A DNA stretch of 64,000 bases from Gordionus sp. m RMFG-2023 (lineage: Eukaryota > Nematomorpha > Gordioida > Chordodea > Parachordodidae): positions 22,863,120-22,927,119 of the forward strand of contig NC_088778.1 in assembly GCF_954871325.1 (NCBI RefSeq), given 5' to 3'. The notes under the pieces were generated by a model. It was not told where the DNA came from. It searched no databases and was given only the letters and a program-made list of their open reading frames with translations. Of this stretch, positions 12,264 to 22,808 are shown piece by piece. The translations under genes were made by a program, and so were the position numbers. Position 1 is the stretch's first letter, and each line of letters begins with the position of its first letter.

Positions 12264-12410
12264 AAATGTGATGATTGGGAAGACCTGGTAACTAGTGTTT
12301 CGCGCCGTTTTCAAAACGAGCTTTTTAAAAGTACTAATGGTAACCCTGTTCATGGAATAGAACGAAATTATGCATTGCATAAATATGAAAAATATATGCT
12401 GGAAACTTAA
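12264..12410 (+). other. Short unassigned ORF, possible exon
   Basis: An open stretch with unusually balanced codons: KCDDWEDLVTSVSRRF, then NGNPVHGIERNYALHKYEKY and MLET-stop. A stop lies immediately upstream (12261-12263), and an internal AG (GGGAAG, just before ACCTGG) could be an acceptor. I do not recognise the family. It may be a last exon of an unseen gene or part of an old element. Confidence 0.25.
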
Positions 12411-12599
12411 ATAATAAATATAATTATATAAAAAAACATTTTTAGCTAACTTTGTTTAATTAGAAATTGATAATAAAATGTAATCTATTATATCCACCTA
12501 TTCTTTTCGCAACAGGCCTAGCAAACCCTACAAAAAGAATTCAGGTGGTAGCAATCCTGGCAGCCCCTCTAAGATTCTATGTGGCAGAGTTTATAATCT

Positions 12600-12862
12600 T
12601 AAAATTGCTAATTTATATTTATAGATAATTTTTTAAATAATTACAAAGTGTATCATGAGACTTAATCTAGACCTAGCCCAACTTACATTAAGCGAATTAA
12701 TGTTACATTTATTTATTATTATTGAAATCTTGACAAATAAAACTTTCAATTGCTAATTTATATCTATAGGGAATATCCAATATAATTACAAGGTTCATCA
12801 TGAACCTACATTTATTTAAAAAATATAATCAATCATGAAAAAATATTATTGAAATCTTGATA
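12600..12862 (+). repeat. Diverged direct repeat, two copies
   Basis: Two copies of about 115-135 bp follow one another. Each contains ATTGCTAATTTATAT near its start, then ATAATTACAA, a TCATGA word, and ATTATTGAAATCTTGA at its end. Copy 1 is about 12603-12735 and copy 2 about 12750-12862. The divergence suggests an old tandem duplication. Confidence 0.5.
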
Positions 12863-12974
12863 TCCATGTTCTACAATGAAATTTCAAAATCATTACTATT
12901 TATTTATATAGATATTTATGTTTTCCTAGATCACACATGTGGTCTCTAATACATATGATTAAAAAAATGAGAAA

Positions 12975-14035
12975 GAGGCTATTCTAGAAATAAAAATTCA
13001 GTTAGAGAGAGCCTTAATACGGAAAGACAGTTTATAATTGCTGCTCTAGATTTCAAAAAAGCTTTCGACTCAATAATACTTTCCAAACTATGTAGACTTT
13101 AGAGGAGGTAGGTACTTCTGTTTTGATAAGTTTGTTGAAATTAATTTATAAAGATTATTCAATGCAAATTATCCATGCTGGTAAAAAATCTCCTAAAATT
13201 GAAATAAAAATTGATTTGAAGCAAGGATGCGTTTTATCATCGCATTTATTTAATTTTATTACCAGTCATATCATTATAAAAATCAGAGATATACATTTGG
13301 CTCAGTGGTCTTCTGGAAAATTAAACATAGCTTTTGCCGACGATGGCCTGTGATTCGGTGTTGGTTATTCAATCGGTCATTAATTGTATCATCATAGAGG
13401 CAGGAAATTTTGGTATAATATTAAATATAAACACAACGAAGATGGTGACGTGCTATTATACTCCTTCACATGTATTAACTATAGAAGGAGAAATGATTAC
13501 CGAAGTGACTATTTTAAAATACTTAGGTATATTGCTTAATATGAAAGGTTGTACAAAACAGGATCAACAGGCTAAATTAAATAAATTCAGGGCAAGGTAC
13601 AGGCCATTGATGAAAATTTGGTTATCGCGACAACTATCTATTCCCTTGAAGATTAGATTATTTAAAGTTCTAATAATGTTTTCCCTCTATTATGCCGTGG
13701 AAACTTGGAAGGATACCATTGGATAATAGCCACGCAGACATTTATTAATAAATATATAAGATATATTACCAGGACTTTTTACAACCTAAATACTACTAAT
13801 TATAAGTTATGGGCTAAATGCAATATTCTTCCTCTTCATAAAACGATCGAATATAGGAAAATTGAGATGGTGGGTCATATATTAAGACATCACTCTAACA
13901 ACTTAATCTATCAGGCACTTATAAACAAATCCCCGGAAGACACTGCTCTTAAGTTTTTTTTATCTTATAAAGGCAGTTGGTTTGGCAGAATTATAAGGTC
14001 CTTGACGGAGCTGGATCTATCTTGAGAATTTTTAA
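12975..14035 (+). mobile_element. Non-LTR retrotransposon (LINE) remnant, reverse transcriptase and C-terminal part
   Basis: Reverse transcriptase motifs appear in order: AALDFKKAFDSI (motif A), LKQGCVLSSHLFNF (motif B) and NIAFADD (motif C, with FADD as catalytic core). They are followed by a thumb-like region and a typical LINE C-terminal motif, YRKIEMVGHILRHHSNN. The coding sequence is split over at least three frames (overlaps near 13334-13353 and 13705-13726) and has a stop near 13100, so it is dead. The endonuclease and 5' end are missing, as in 5'-truncated copies. The clade was not decided. Confidence 0.75.
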
Positions 14036-14094
14036 AAAGGGCTTCAACGGACAGGAAAATCTTCAAATATATTCTAAGACTTATTTATGAGCAT

Positions 14095-14336
14095 ATGACA
14101 AATACCTGTTAAGCGAGGTAAAAAAATAATAAACTATATATATTCATTACCAAGTATTTTAAATTATTAATACAGTGAGCTATTTTCTTGAAAAGGAGGT
14201 TCTTTAAAGGGATTTCTATTATGACAAATATCTGAAGCGAGATAAAAATTAATAAACTATATTCATTACCAAGTACTTTCAAGTATAAAGACAGCTATTT
14301 TCTTTAATAGGAGATTCCTTAAAGGGAATTTATATT
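14095..14336 (+). repeat. Tandem duplication at the LINE 3' end
   Basis: Copy 1 (14095-14220) and copy 2 (14221-14336) both start ATGACAAATA, contain AATAAACTATA and ATTCATTACCAAGTA, and end in a TTTAAAGGGA word. They are diverged at many positions. This looks like a duplicated 3' tail of the LINE, possibly a 3' repeat used by the element. Confidence 0.6.
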
Positions 14337-14928
14337 ATGATTTATTTTGAATTTATTATTACTAACCTTGCACAACGTATCCTAATCGTTTCTTAATTTG
14401 CCAGGATATGTTTATCTATTTGATACTTCTATATTTTAAAATTATAATTTTAATTTAATCAAATGTGAATTTTTAGTAATAAATTAAATTTAAGCAATCG
14501 CGATATTCTAATGGTTGGATATCTGTAAATATTTAAACCTCAGGAGATATATTGGTTATCGGTAAAACGATAATGGCCCCTTTAAAGTTCTTTATAAAAA
14601 TAAATTAAATCTTAAACTAAAATTAGACAGTTGTATTTGGAATACCTTAAGCAGTATTTTTTTATTGTACATCTATTCTATTTCTCCTTATAATATATTC
14701 TCTATCTTCCGCTAAATCAAATTATTCACTATAAGGTGGTTAATTCCACTCATAAATTAGTTTCATTTGGGTACAAAGTTTATCGGTATCCTAAGAAAAA
14801 AATCGGCATAATTATATGAAGGGATAGGCAATGTTATATATATCATTGGGGATAGGCCTTTCATATAATTCACGTTCGCTCATTTTGGGCAGGTCTATGA
14901 CCAACGTGCAAGATAAGATAAGATAAAA
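14337..14928 (+). other. Region upstream of ketohexokinase
   Basis: No exon was recognised. This holds the presumed promoter and 5' leader of the ketohexokinase gene. No TATA box can be singled out in such A+T-rich sequence. Confidence 0.35.
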
Positions 14929-15014
14929 ATGAGAAAAATCTTAATAATAGGATTATCAAATATAGATATCATAACAAGTTGCACTACCTACCCTCAAGAA
15001 GATACTGATGAGAA
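14929..15014 (+). CDS. KHK: Ketohexokinase exon 1
   Basis: Starts at ATG and encodes [16 protein letters not shown] and the YPQEDTDE stretch, the N-terminal beta strand of the PfkB fold. Donor GTAATA follows; phase 2. Confidence 0.88.
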
Positions 15015-17206
15015 GTAATAATATTCTATATTAATATATATTGTAAATAATTTAAGTATTTATTTAAGAGTAAATTAATTCCAAGTATTATATCATATCA
15101 TAATTTATGCCTTACATTGACTTTTAATATTAAAAAATTTAATTTTAATAAATTATTTTCTAAAAACAGATGTGAGGGTATATATATTCAAAGAGGAGGT
15201 AATGCTTCCAACAATTGTACAATTTTATCTCAATTAGGTAAATCTTGTGAATTCCTGGGATCTTTAGGTCAAGACTGGATAGGAACGTAGATATATTATA
15301 TGTATTAGTTCATAAATATTTTCAAAAAAATTTAGGTTAATTAATTAAATCTATTTTTTTTTAATAAGGCTGATTGCAAAGGATCTAGATCAATTACATA
15401 TTGATAGTAAAAATTGTCCTATATATGATCAGACATATAATTCACCTTCATCTGTAGTTATTATTAATACAACTGATGGGACAAGGACAATTAGGCATTA
15501 TAATCCTGGATTTCCTGAATTAACATGTGCATACTTTGAAAATAAAATAAATAAAAAAACTATTGCAAATTATTCTTGGATACATTTTGAAGTTCATCAT
15601 ATCAAAATATTTATTATATTATTAATTTTTTTTATTATGGAAGTATAACACTGGTTGTACCACTTCACAGTCTAAAAACATGATTTGACCAACAAAATAA
15701 TTAGACTTTGGTGAAGATTATCTGACCACAGTCTTTAGAAAAATATTAGTTCCAACTCTGTTCCTAAAGAAAAGACTGGTCTAGGACTAGTCTTTTATTT
15801 TTTTGTTAATTTAAAAATATTTTCATTTTTACCTTATTTAATTCTTGTTTTATCATTTTATTAAATATAAAAGTATATGTTAACAATGTCAAATAATGCA
15901 AATATTTAATATAAAGCTAAAATTCTTTTTTGTAAAACTTTTTGTTTTCATAGTATATCTCAAAATAAAAATGAACTAAAAAGAGGAAAAACAATCACAA
16001 AAATTAAAGTAACTACTCTAGGAAAATATTATAAAATAAAATTTACACATAAATTTTTTAAAAAATTAAATAAAAATTGAATAGTAAGGCAAACTTAAAT
16101 ATTGATAAAAAATTGAACTGGACCATGGCCCTGACCAGATAAATTGAAAAACTGAACCATGGTCTTCAGAAAAAGGCTGATCTGTCAATCTGGTTAAGAC
16201 CAATAGGACCAGACCATTGACTTTCACTAATTACAATTAACTTCTAAATTTAATTGAAATGCAGATGATTACTTTTTTGTAATCTTATTTGGTCTTGGTT
16301 GCTTCACTATTTATTTCTTATAAAATATTTCTTATTTAAGGGTAGACGAAAAAATCTGGATGAAATATTTAAAATGATATGTTACACACTTATTAATCAA
16401 AAACCCTCTTCAACCATTTTCCCTTTCACACCTTTTATCAGTGTGGAAGTTGAGAAACCTAGTGATTTAACATGGCCACATTTTTCAACGCTTAACATCA
16501 ATCTATATTTTATAGGCAAAGATTATGCAAAATATAGAGGTTTTTCTAATATGAATGAAACAGTCACTATTTTATACCATGAAATGCTCAATAAAAGTCT
16601 AAAAACTATGCTAGACCATGACCCGTAATTATTTTTTTAAATTTATAGCAATGCTCAATTGAATTTGGATTAATAAATCTTTATATTTTTTGTTAAATTA
16701 TTTTGTGGTGTTGTTAACAATAGTATTTTTTTATAAATATGTAATTAAAAATTTATTCAAATGTTATATTATTTATAAGTATTATAATATCTACTTGGGG
16801 AGAATTAGGCAGTTGTGCTTTGTTGTCTACCTCACAATCTGATACATTAAGTTCTCATTATTCCATCATTGAATGCCCTCCTATTCATGCCTTGTCCGTA
16901 AACAAACCCCTGGACACCCTAGGTGCTGGAGATGCATTTATAGCAGCGTTCATTCATTCACTACACTCCTTTGAAGAATTACAACAAAATGATGATCCCA
17001 AATGGCTTAAGTTCATTCAAGATGCCAATAATTTAAGCGAAAGGATTGCTTATGATAGTAAAACAACTGTTCAAATAAACCATAATACTAAGGTCAAAAT
17101 AGTCAAAATATGTTTAGATTATGCCAACTATATAGCGGGTTTGAAATGTGCCCATATAGGACTTACCAATTTAAATATTCCTATATCTTTTAAACAAAGT
17201 TTTTAG
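14929..17206 (+). CDS. KHK: Ketohexokinase (fructokinase), complete five-exon gene
   Basis: Five exons join in one frame to a 367-residue protein: 14929-15014, 15170-15286, 15369-15591, 16341-16624 and 16813-17206. Ketohexokinase phosphorylates fructose to fructose 1-phosphate with ATP in the cytosol (family knowledge). Recognisable blocks are [16 protein letters not shown] (PfkB signature 1, residues 37-52), a TIRHYNPG strand, the WIHFE-GR junction, ISVEVEKP (175-182), [11 protein letters not shown], and DTLGAGDAF (271-279) with the catalytic base Asp277. The end GLKCAHIGL matches the family's KKCGLQGF-type tail. Start ATG 14929 places [13 protein letters not shown] where the family begins. 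At 367 residues it is longer than the roughly 300 of vertebrate forms; the excess is mainly an insertion after the catalytic Asp. All borders are GT/AG. Function is very likely from motifs; activity is not shown. Confidence 0.92.
15170..15286 (+). CDS. KHK: Ketohexokinase exon 2
   Basis: Encodes the sugar-binding GGNASNN motif and the GSLGQDWIG block. Acceptor AAACAG, donor GTAGAT, phase 2 at both ends. The intron before it is 155 nt. Confidence 0.9.
15369..15591 (+). CDS. KHK: Ketohexokinase exon 3
   Basis: Encodes the [18 protein letters not shown] stretch and ends at WIHFE, the same place where the vertebrate protein reads WIHIE-GR. Acceptor AATAAG after a T run, donor GTTCAT (weak). The intron before it is only 82 nt. 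Confidence 0.88.
16341..16624 (+). CDS. KHK: Ketohexokinase exon 4
   Basis: Begins with the Gly-Arg that completes the WIHFE-GR motif, then carries ISVEVEKP and [11 protein letters not shown]. Donor GTAATT; phase 2. The preceding 749-nt intron contains inverted-looking AGACTGG/CCAGACC words that may be a small transposon. Confidence 0.88.
16813..17206 (+). CDS. KHK: Ketohexokinase exon 5 (ATP site and C terminus)
   Basis: Acceptor GGCAG at 16809-16812 gives the phase that exon 4 needs. The exon carries [18 protein letters not shown], the PfkB signature 2 with catalytic Asp, then a lineage-specific charged stretch and the [15 protein letters not shown] tail, ending in TAG. Confidence 0.9.
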
Positions 17207-17288
17207 TTAATATATTTCCAGAATAGTTTATTTATAATTGATTAAATATGTAAACGCTTATCATAAGTCTATATTCTTACGTTTATAA

Positions 17289-17294
17289 AATAAA
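17289..17294 (+). terminator. Polyadenylation signal of ketohexokinase
   Basis: AATAAA, 83 bp after the ketohexokinase stop codon. In such A+T-rich DNA the hexamer can occur by chance, but the position fits. Confidence 0.45.
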
Positions 17295-17427
17295 ATGTTA
17301 TATAAAGAAATATATTTATTATTTGGTTTTTAAAATTTTTTTATTATTGGGTTATTATTATTTTATATTACCTCGCTTCATTGATATATTGCTACTTTAT
17401 TTTTTTTAGATATTTTAACTTAAAAAT

Positions 17428-18806
17428 AATTATGCCTGAATCCAAGAAACGAATATCGGTTCAGGTTTGGATAAAAATAACGGTTCAGGTTCGTTCATTA
17501 AAAATATCGGTTCAGTTTGAACCTCTAAAAACCGGTTTGAACATTGTATTCAAACCTATATTTGAATATTGTATAGGGAAGAATATTTCTTTTATTTCAT
17601 CATTAAAATTAACAAATAAATATCAATGATTAATTTTAATAAGAACAATATTTAACTTTATTTATTTAAAATTTTTTTAATAAGCCTATTTTCAAGATTC
17701 GTCTCACTCAAATTACATCTATAAGGTGATAGTATAAATTTAATTGGGAAAAACATCTTTCCACATTAACTTGGATATCCGCCACTGCCAGTATGATATC
17801 AGACAATTTACATAATTCTGTGTATTGATTATTCTGATTTCTTTAATGGTCTAAAATATTCATATTTTATTTTACATAGGTTCTTTAAAAAAATTAACTA
17901 AAAGGATTTCTCCGATTTTTATAATAGATTTTGTTTGTTACCATCTTTTTTTAAGAAGACTTTCTACTAAATCCTCTTCAGATGAAGATGCATTAACTGG
18001 TGTTGATTCACCTTCACTAGAATCCTCCACTCTTATAACAAAGTTTAATTCCGTGTTATGCCATATTTTAATAATATACTCGCTAGCCTTGGTTTTTTCT
18101 TCTTTATTCAGAAGCACTTATCTATATAATAAAAATTAAAAATATCATTAGAATAATCTTATCATTTTTTATGAATAGATGGAAAAATATATAAAATAAA
18201 ATTATTGATTAAATTTATATAAGACAATATAATATTTTAAGATACTGATAATTCCTCACACATATCTTAATTCATTCAATCTCTAGCATTTCATATGTTG
18301 GTAAACATCTGTGACAATCCAATATAATCTTTTTAAGTTTAATGTTTTAGTATGATTGATATCTATTTCGTCCTCAGCTTCTTGCAGGCAGTACGAGCTT
18401 TAATAATAATATTAGAAACTGAGAAATTTTTTAGTATGAGAAGCACTATATTTATAAATTATATTGAGAATTTAAGATTGATTGTTAATTCATCTGGTAC
18501 ATTGAAACTAGTAGAAACATTCAAATTTTGTATTTGTTCTTCATCATTTTCAGACATTTGATTGTCATCATCAATCCTACATAAATAATTTTACCATCTT
18601 AATAAAATTTGCCACATTGTCAATTATTATAGTGTATATTTGTGATGTTTTGATTTTCATAATCATTTACTTACCGAACCCGAGAAAAAAAACCCTTATT
18701 TTTGAAGAAAAAAATCTGAACCCGAATCGAACTTGAACTTTTTAAATTTTCAAAATTCAGAACCGAACCCGGGAAATTTTCAGAGCCAGGGTTCAGTGCA
18801 TTGTTT
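17428..18806 (-). mobile_element. Degraded hAT element A
   Basis: Both ends are rich in GGTTCAG / CTGAACC-type words in inverted orientation (17440-17530 and 18675-18795), a common hAT subterminal pattern. On the minus strand the C-terminal dimerisation motif can be read (NVERCFSQLNL near 17740-17790), with a SSSEEDLVESLLKKRW stretch upstream of it near 17945-18000. The reading is interrupted. No clean target duplication was found, so the ends are approximate. Confidence 0.5.
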
Positions 18807-19057
18807 AAAATCATAAATTAAGATATTTGTATGATTGTTAATACATTCAAAAAATCATAAATCCACTTTTATCTGGGCTCAATTTAGTTATTAACAAAGA
18901 AAATTTATCCCGAACTTACAACAGCACAATCCATTAGAAACAAAATATCAAGAGAGGTAGAAGAAAAACTAATAAGGTTAAAAGTTGATGCACTACTAGA
19001 CAGGTCAATTTTTGGTGTAAATATTCAATTTATATTAAAGTCCATTATAATTTTGAG

Positions 19058-21390
19058 CAGGGGCGGACTGGCCATAAGACCAGGTGGGCATTTTGCCCAC
19101 GAGGCCGCTAGAAAATATCAATTTTTGAGGCCGATCTGAAGAAAATATCAAAAAAGAGGCCGATTAGAAAAAAAATATTATGTTTACATTATTTTCTCTT
19201 ATCATTTATTTATTTTTAATGATATCTATATTATTTGAATATCACATTCCTTGAGAATTATGCCATTTACTATATTTTAATGCATAAAATATCAATAACA
19301 TCGCTTGATGCTATATATCATTACCACGTGCTTTTTTTTGATTTTTTTTCAAAGCGAAAACGCTTACGTTTGAGTAGAGTGAAAGTTAACTTTTGATTAA
19401 TTTATTATATTATATTTTTATACATTGATTTATTGTAGAAATAATATAGTCAACATTTATGATTGTATTTCTTGTTCTTAATTCATTAAAATTAAATAAA
19501 ACCCAGGTATAATAATCATAATATAATAAATTTTTCATCAATTTGATTTTCTAATGTTAATTTATATGTTACAATAAAACTAATATGCAATAATGTAAAA
19601 ACTATGTACTGCTCAATCTGCCTGGCATTTGCAGTATGCGAAAACACTTTCACAACAAGCTCAACAAATTTTCGACATATGCATTTAGTAATTAAAATAC
19701 ATGAAATTCAAGAGTTCATATTAGTGAATTCGAGGCCTACCTCAGTGCATCAAGAAACAAGTCATTTGATAATTGAATTAGTGTTTAAATATTAAATGGA
19801 AAAAATCGACAAATTTAAAACAATGTCCACATAATAAAACAAATATCGGAGATAATAAAGTTTTTAGGCAGATAAAATTTACCTACAGAGGATCAAATGA
19901 TACTTAAAAAATTAGCCACTTTAAAAATGAAAATTTGAATCATGGAAATTTCCTGGAAATGATTCGTATTATATCAAAGAAGGATTAAATTTCAGTGATC
20001 ATTTAGAGAAAACTATTTTAAAGAGCAAACGTAGAAAAAAAGCTTAAACTCTGACAAATCATAATTAAAGAGAAAATGTTCACTCATAACCTTGTTGTCA
20101 AAAACAACTGTTAAAAAAGTTATTGAAATTAACAGAAAGGCTTATCACACTTACATAAGTTACAAATTCTTCTGGAAAAGGATTTTATGAAATCTTGAGT
20201 AAATGCTTTTAAAACATGGAATTCAAATGAGAAATCTAATAGGTGAATCATTTGATGATTAAAGTGCACTTATCGTTATTGCGAGCAAGCTCTCTTTACC
20301 ATATATCCATCTAAGGGCTATTTCAAGTGCTCACCACCTTGTCTCACCTATTTTTTGCAGCCTTCTCAATTTACTTTAGCCAGATGAAATATTTTGTTTT
20401 ACCCAGGCATCCATCCTTTTATATGATTTACCAAAGAAGTTGCTAGTCTATTCAATAATACAAATAAAATTTTGCCAATATTATCGCATGAATCACATAT
20501 GCAGAGATTTAATATGTGACTCTAATACCAAATATAAAAAACTACCTTGAGCCTCTAGTCTAATAAGAGCATGCAACCCAACAAATTTACCCCGAATATT
20601 TGCAGCAATAGATAATAAATTATTTGAGGCAAAAATCTCATAAGAAGCTCATTCATTGATCGATAATTTATGTTGATGTCATTATATCTTCAAAAATTTG
20701 AATATTTTATCAGCATGAAAAATGATAGAAGATACTAAGTCTTCTGTATCATCGGTAACTATTACATCGATTCAGAATAAAACAATTAATAAATAGTTTA
20801 TCGGAACTGTTTTTTTGCGAAAAGTAGCCTATTTTAAATGTGCAATATTTGCATCCAAGGCATCTTGATTTAATAAATAGTAAATGTATTTCTGAAAAGG
20901 CCTTGAAAAAGTGGCAGATTTGGAAAATATATTGAGTGTTAAATTACGTAATGAATTGTGTTCATTTGCCAGTGTATTCAAAGATTTAAAAGTAGAATTA
21001 AATGAAACGGACTATGATATCGAATGTAGCAGCGAGAAGTCAGGAATATTACAATATGATAATAACTCAGAGTGTGATAATAAATGTAACAAGTGTTTAA
21101 TATGCGTGTATGAAATTCTTAAAAGATACAATATGCACACAAGTGCATACACTAATATATTTTTGGCATATGAATACATTTTAACTTTGTCATTTAAGCA
21201 GGTTAATTGCGAGAGAACATTTAGTAAATTAAAAATTATAAAAAATAGGGAGAGCTAATATAGGCCAAGAAAAATTAGAAGCATTTTTAATGATGCCAGT
21301 TGAACGAGAGCTATTAGCGCAGATTAAACTAGAAGATATTGTTTATTTGCGCAAAAGTTCAAAGTTAATGAGAGATTTATTAACGTAAAA
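19058..21390 (+). mobile_element. Degraded hAT element B (TTF-type zinc finger group)
   Basis: The left end starts CAGGGGCGGACTGGCCAT, a typical hAT terminus. On the plus strand, a TTF-type zinc finger remnant (MYCSICLAF, then HMHLVIKIHE, from 19604) is followed by interrupted core sequence and by the dimerisation motif QVNCERTFSKLKIIKN (21198-21250), then KLEAFLMM. This is the order of ZMYM/TTF-type hAT transposases. No matching right terminus was found, so the right border is only the end of recognisable coding sequence. Confidence 0.6.
20911..21258 (+). pseudogene. hAT transposase C-terminal fragment
   Basis: The 115-residue open frame ends in QVNCERTFSKLKIIKNRES, the hAT dimerisation helix. 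Homology continues past the stop in another frame (GQEKLEAFLMMPVERELL), so this copy has a late frameshift. Confidence 0.6.
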
Positions 21391-21782
21391 ATTATATATC
21401 TATTTACAGATCGGTGCCTGATTTTATAAGTGCAGCAATTTTGTTTTCTGTGTAAAATTGTATAAATGCGATAATTTTATCTGTAATTTGACAAAGTGCA
21501 AATTTTATCAGTGCAGCCTGAAATTGATTATGTTACAAGCAGTGAATCAGCAGATTATGAAAATATGGATATGAGTATATATAAATATGATATCGATGAT
21601 ATACAGAATACTTTTTTATCAATCCTATAAGATTCATATGTACGTTGTGCAGCTTGCACTTCATGCAATAAAATTATCGCCCATTGTGACTACTCTTGCA
21701 AATGCTAGGTGCATAAATTTAAAATTAAGACTTCCCACTTAATATAAGTTATTGAAAAATATGAAGCTCTCTAAGCCTGTGT

Positions 21783-22070
21783 TTGATTGACAGCGATGGC
21801 ATTCAACCCAGGATGTTAGAAAGGCTGATTTTACTCAAAATAGATTTCTTTTCAGAGCAATCTGATTATTTATTGACTGAAGATTGGAAAGAAATAATAA
21901 CGATTGTTGGAATTTTAAAACCACTAAAAATCGCAACCAAACGATTCCAATCTGAACAGTTAACACCGATAGATTTTTATGCAGAATGGTTAAGATGCTG
22001 CATTGAACTAGAAAAAAATTCAATCAATTGCAATATTCTTGTATTAAGAACAGAGAAGAAAGATTTATAA
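21783..22070 (+). pseudogene. hAT transposase middle fragment
   Basis: The 95-residue frame carries LTEDWKEIITIVGILKPLK, corresponding to the helical region before the C-terminal domain of BED-type hAT transposases (LTNEEW...LKPF). Flanking homology is in other frames. Confidence 0.55.
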
Positions 22071-22585
22071 AGAATGAAATTCTCTTAGCTGCCATATACC
22101 TGGACTGACGATACAAGGTTAATTAATAGCTTAGTAAATTAATTATTTTGGATTTATATTAAAATTGTTATTTTTTGGAATTGTCATTTATTTAAATATA
22201 AACAGTATAAATCCTTGGTATTACTTATGATGATAAGATTTGTGCGAAAAGGCATCTTGTCAATTTATGGAGTTGGATTAAAAGCATAACAACGCCGATT
22301 TTATCTGATGATATTAGTTTCGATGAAGCTATTGAATAAGGTGATAATCTTGAGAAATTGATCTTAAAGAAAGGCAAGAGAAAATACTTAAAAGTGGGCC
22401 AAAGATTGCAGAGAAAAGTATTTGCTATAATTACCCATTCTTTCATAACAGATCGGGAGTGAACAACTCTTGGAAGATATTATGCTAATTACGTCTAATT
22501 TGTTGTGATATTTTGTTAATTTTATCGAATTCTAGAAGGTGGTTTCTTTTTATGTGACGCTCAAGATTTGCTCCATGATGGCTTT

Positions 22586-22808
22586 TAGCGTTGTTAAACG
22601 GCTCATTTTGAGTCGATTTTTGAAAACGGCTAACTCGATATTTTAGCCTGAAAAATATAGCCTAAGCCTTGAGATTTCTCTAATAGATGTCCTAACCTTG
22701 GTTCCTTCTACAAGCAAAATCCTCAGGCTTAAGTTATATTATTCTGGGTGAAATAGTGAGTTAGCCGTTTTTAAAAATCGGCTCAAAAAGAGCCGTTTAA
22801 CAACACTA
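22586..22808. mobile_element. hAT-type MITE, 223 bp, with perfect target duplication
   Basis: Ends TAGCGTTGTTAAACGGCTC and GAGCCGTTTAACAACACTA are inverted with one mismatch, and the inversion continues through GTCGATTTTT / AAAAATCGGC and AACGGCTAACTC / GAGTTAGCCGTT. The 8-bp flanks ATGGCTTT (22578-22585 and 22809-22816) are identical. It is non-coding. The perfect duplication suggests a recent insertion into the older hAT element C. Confidence 0.88.
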
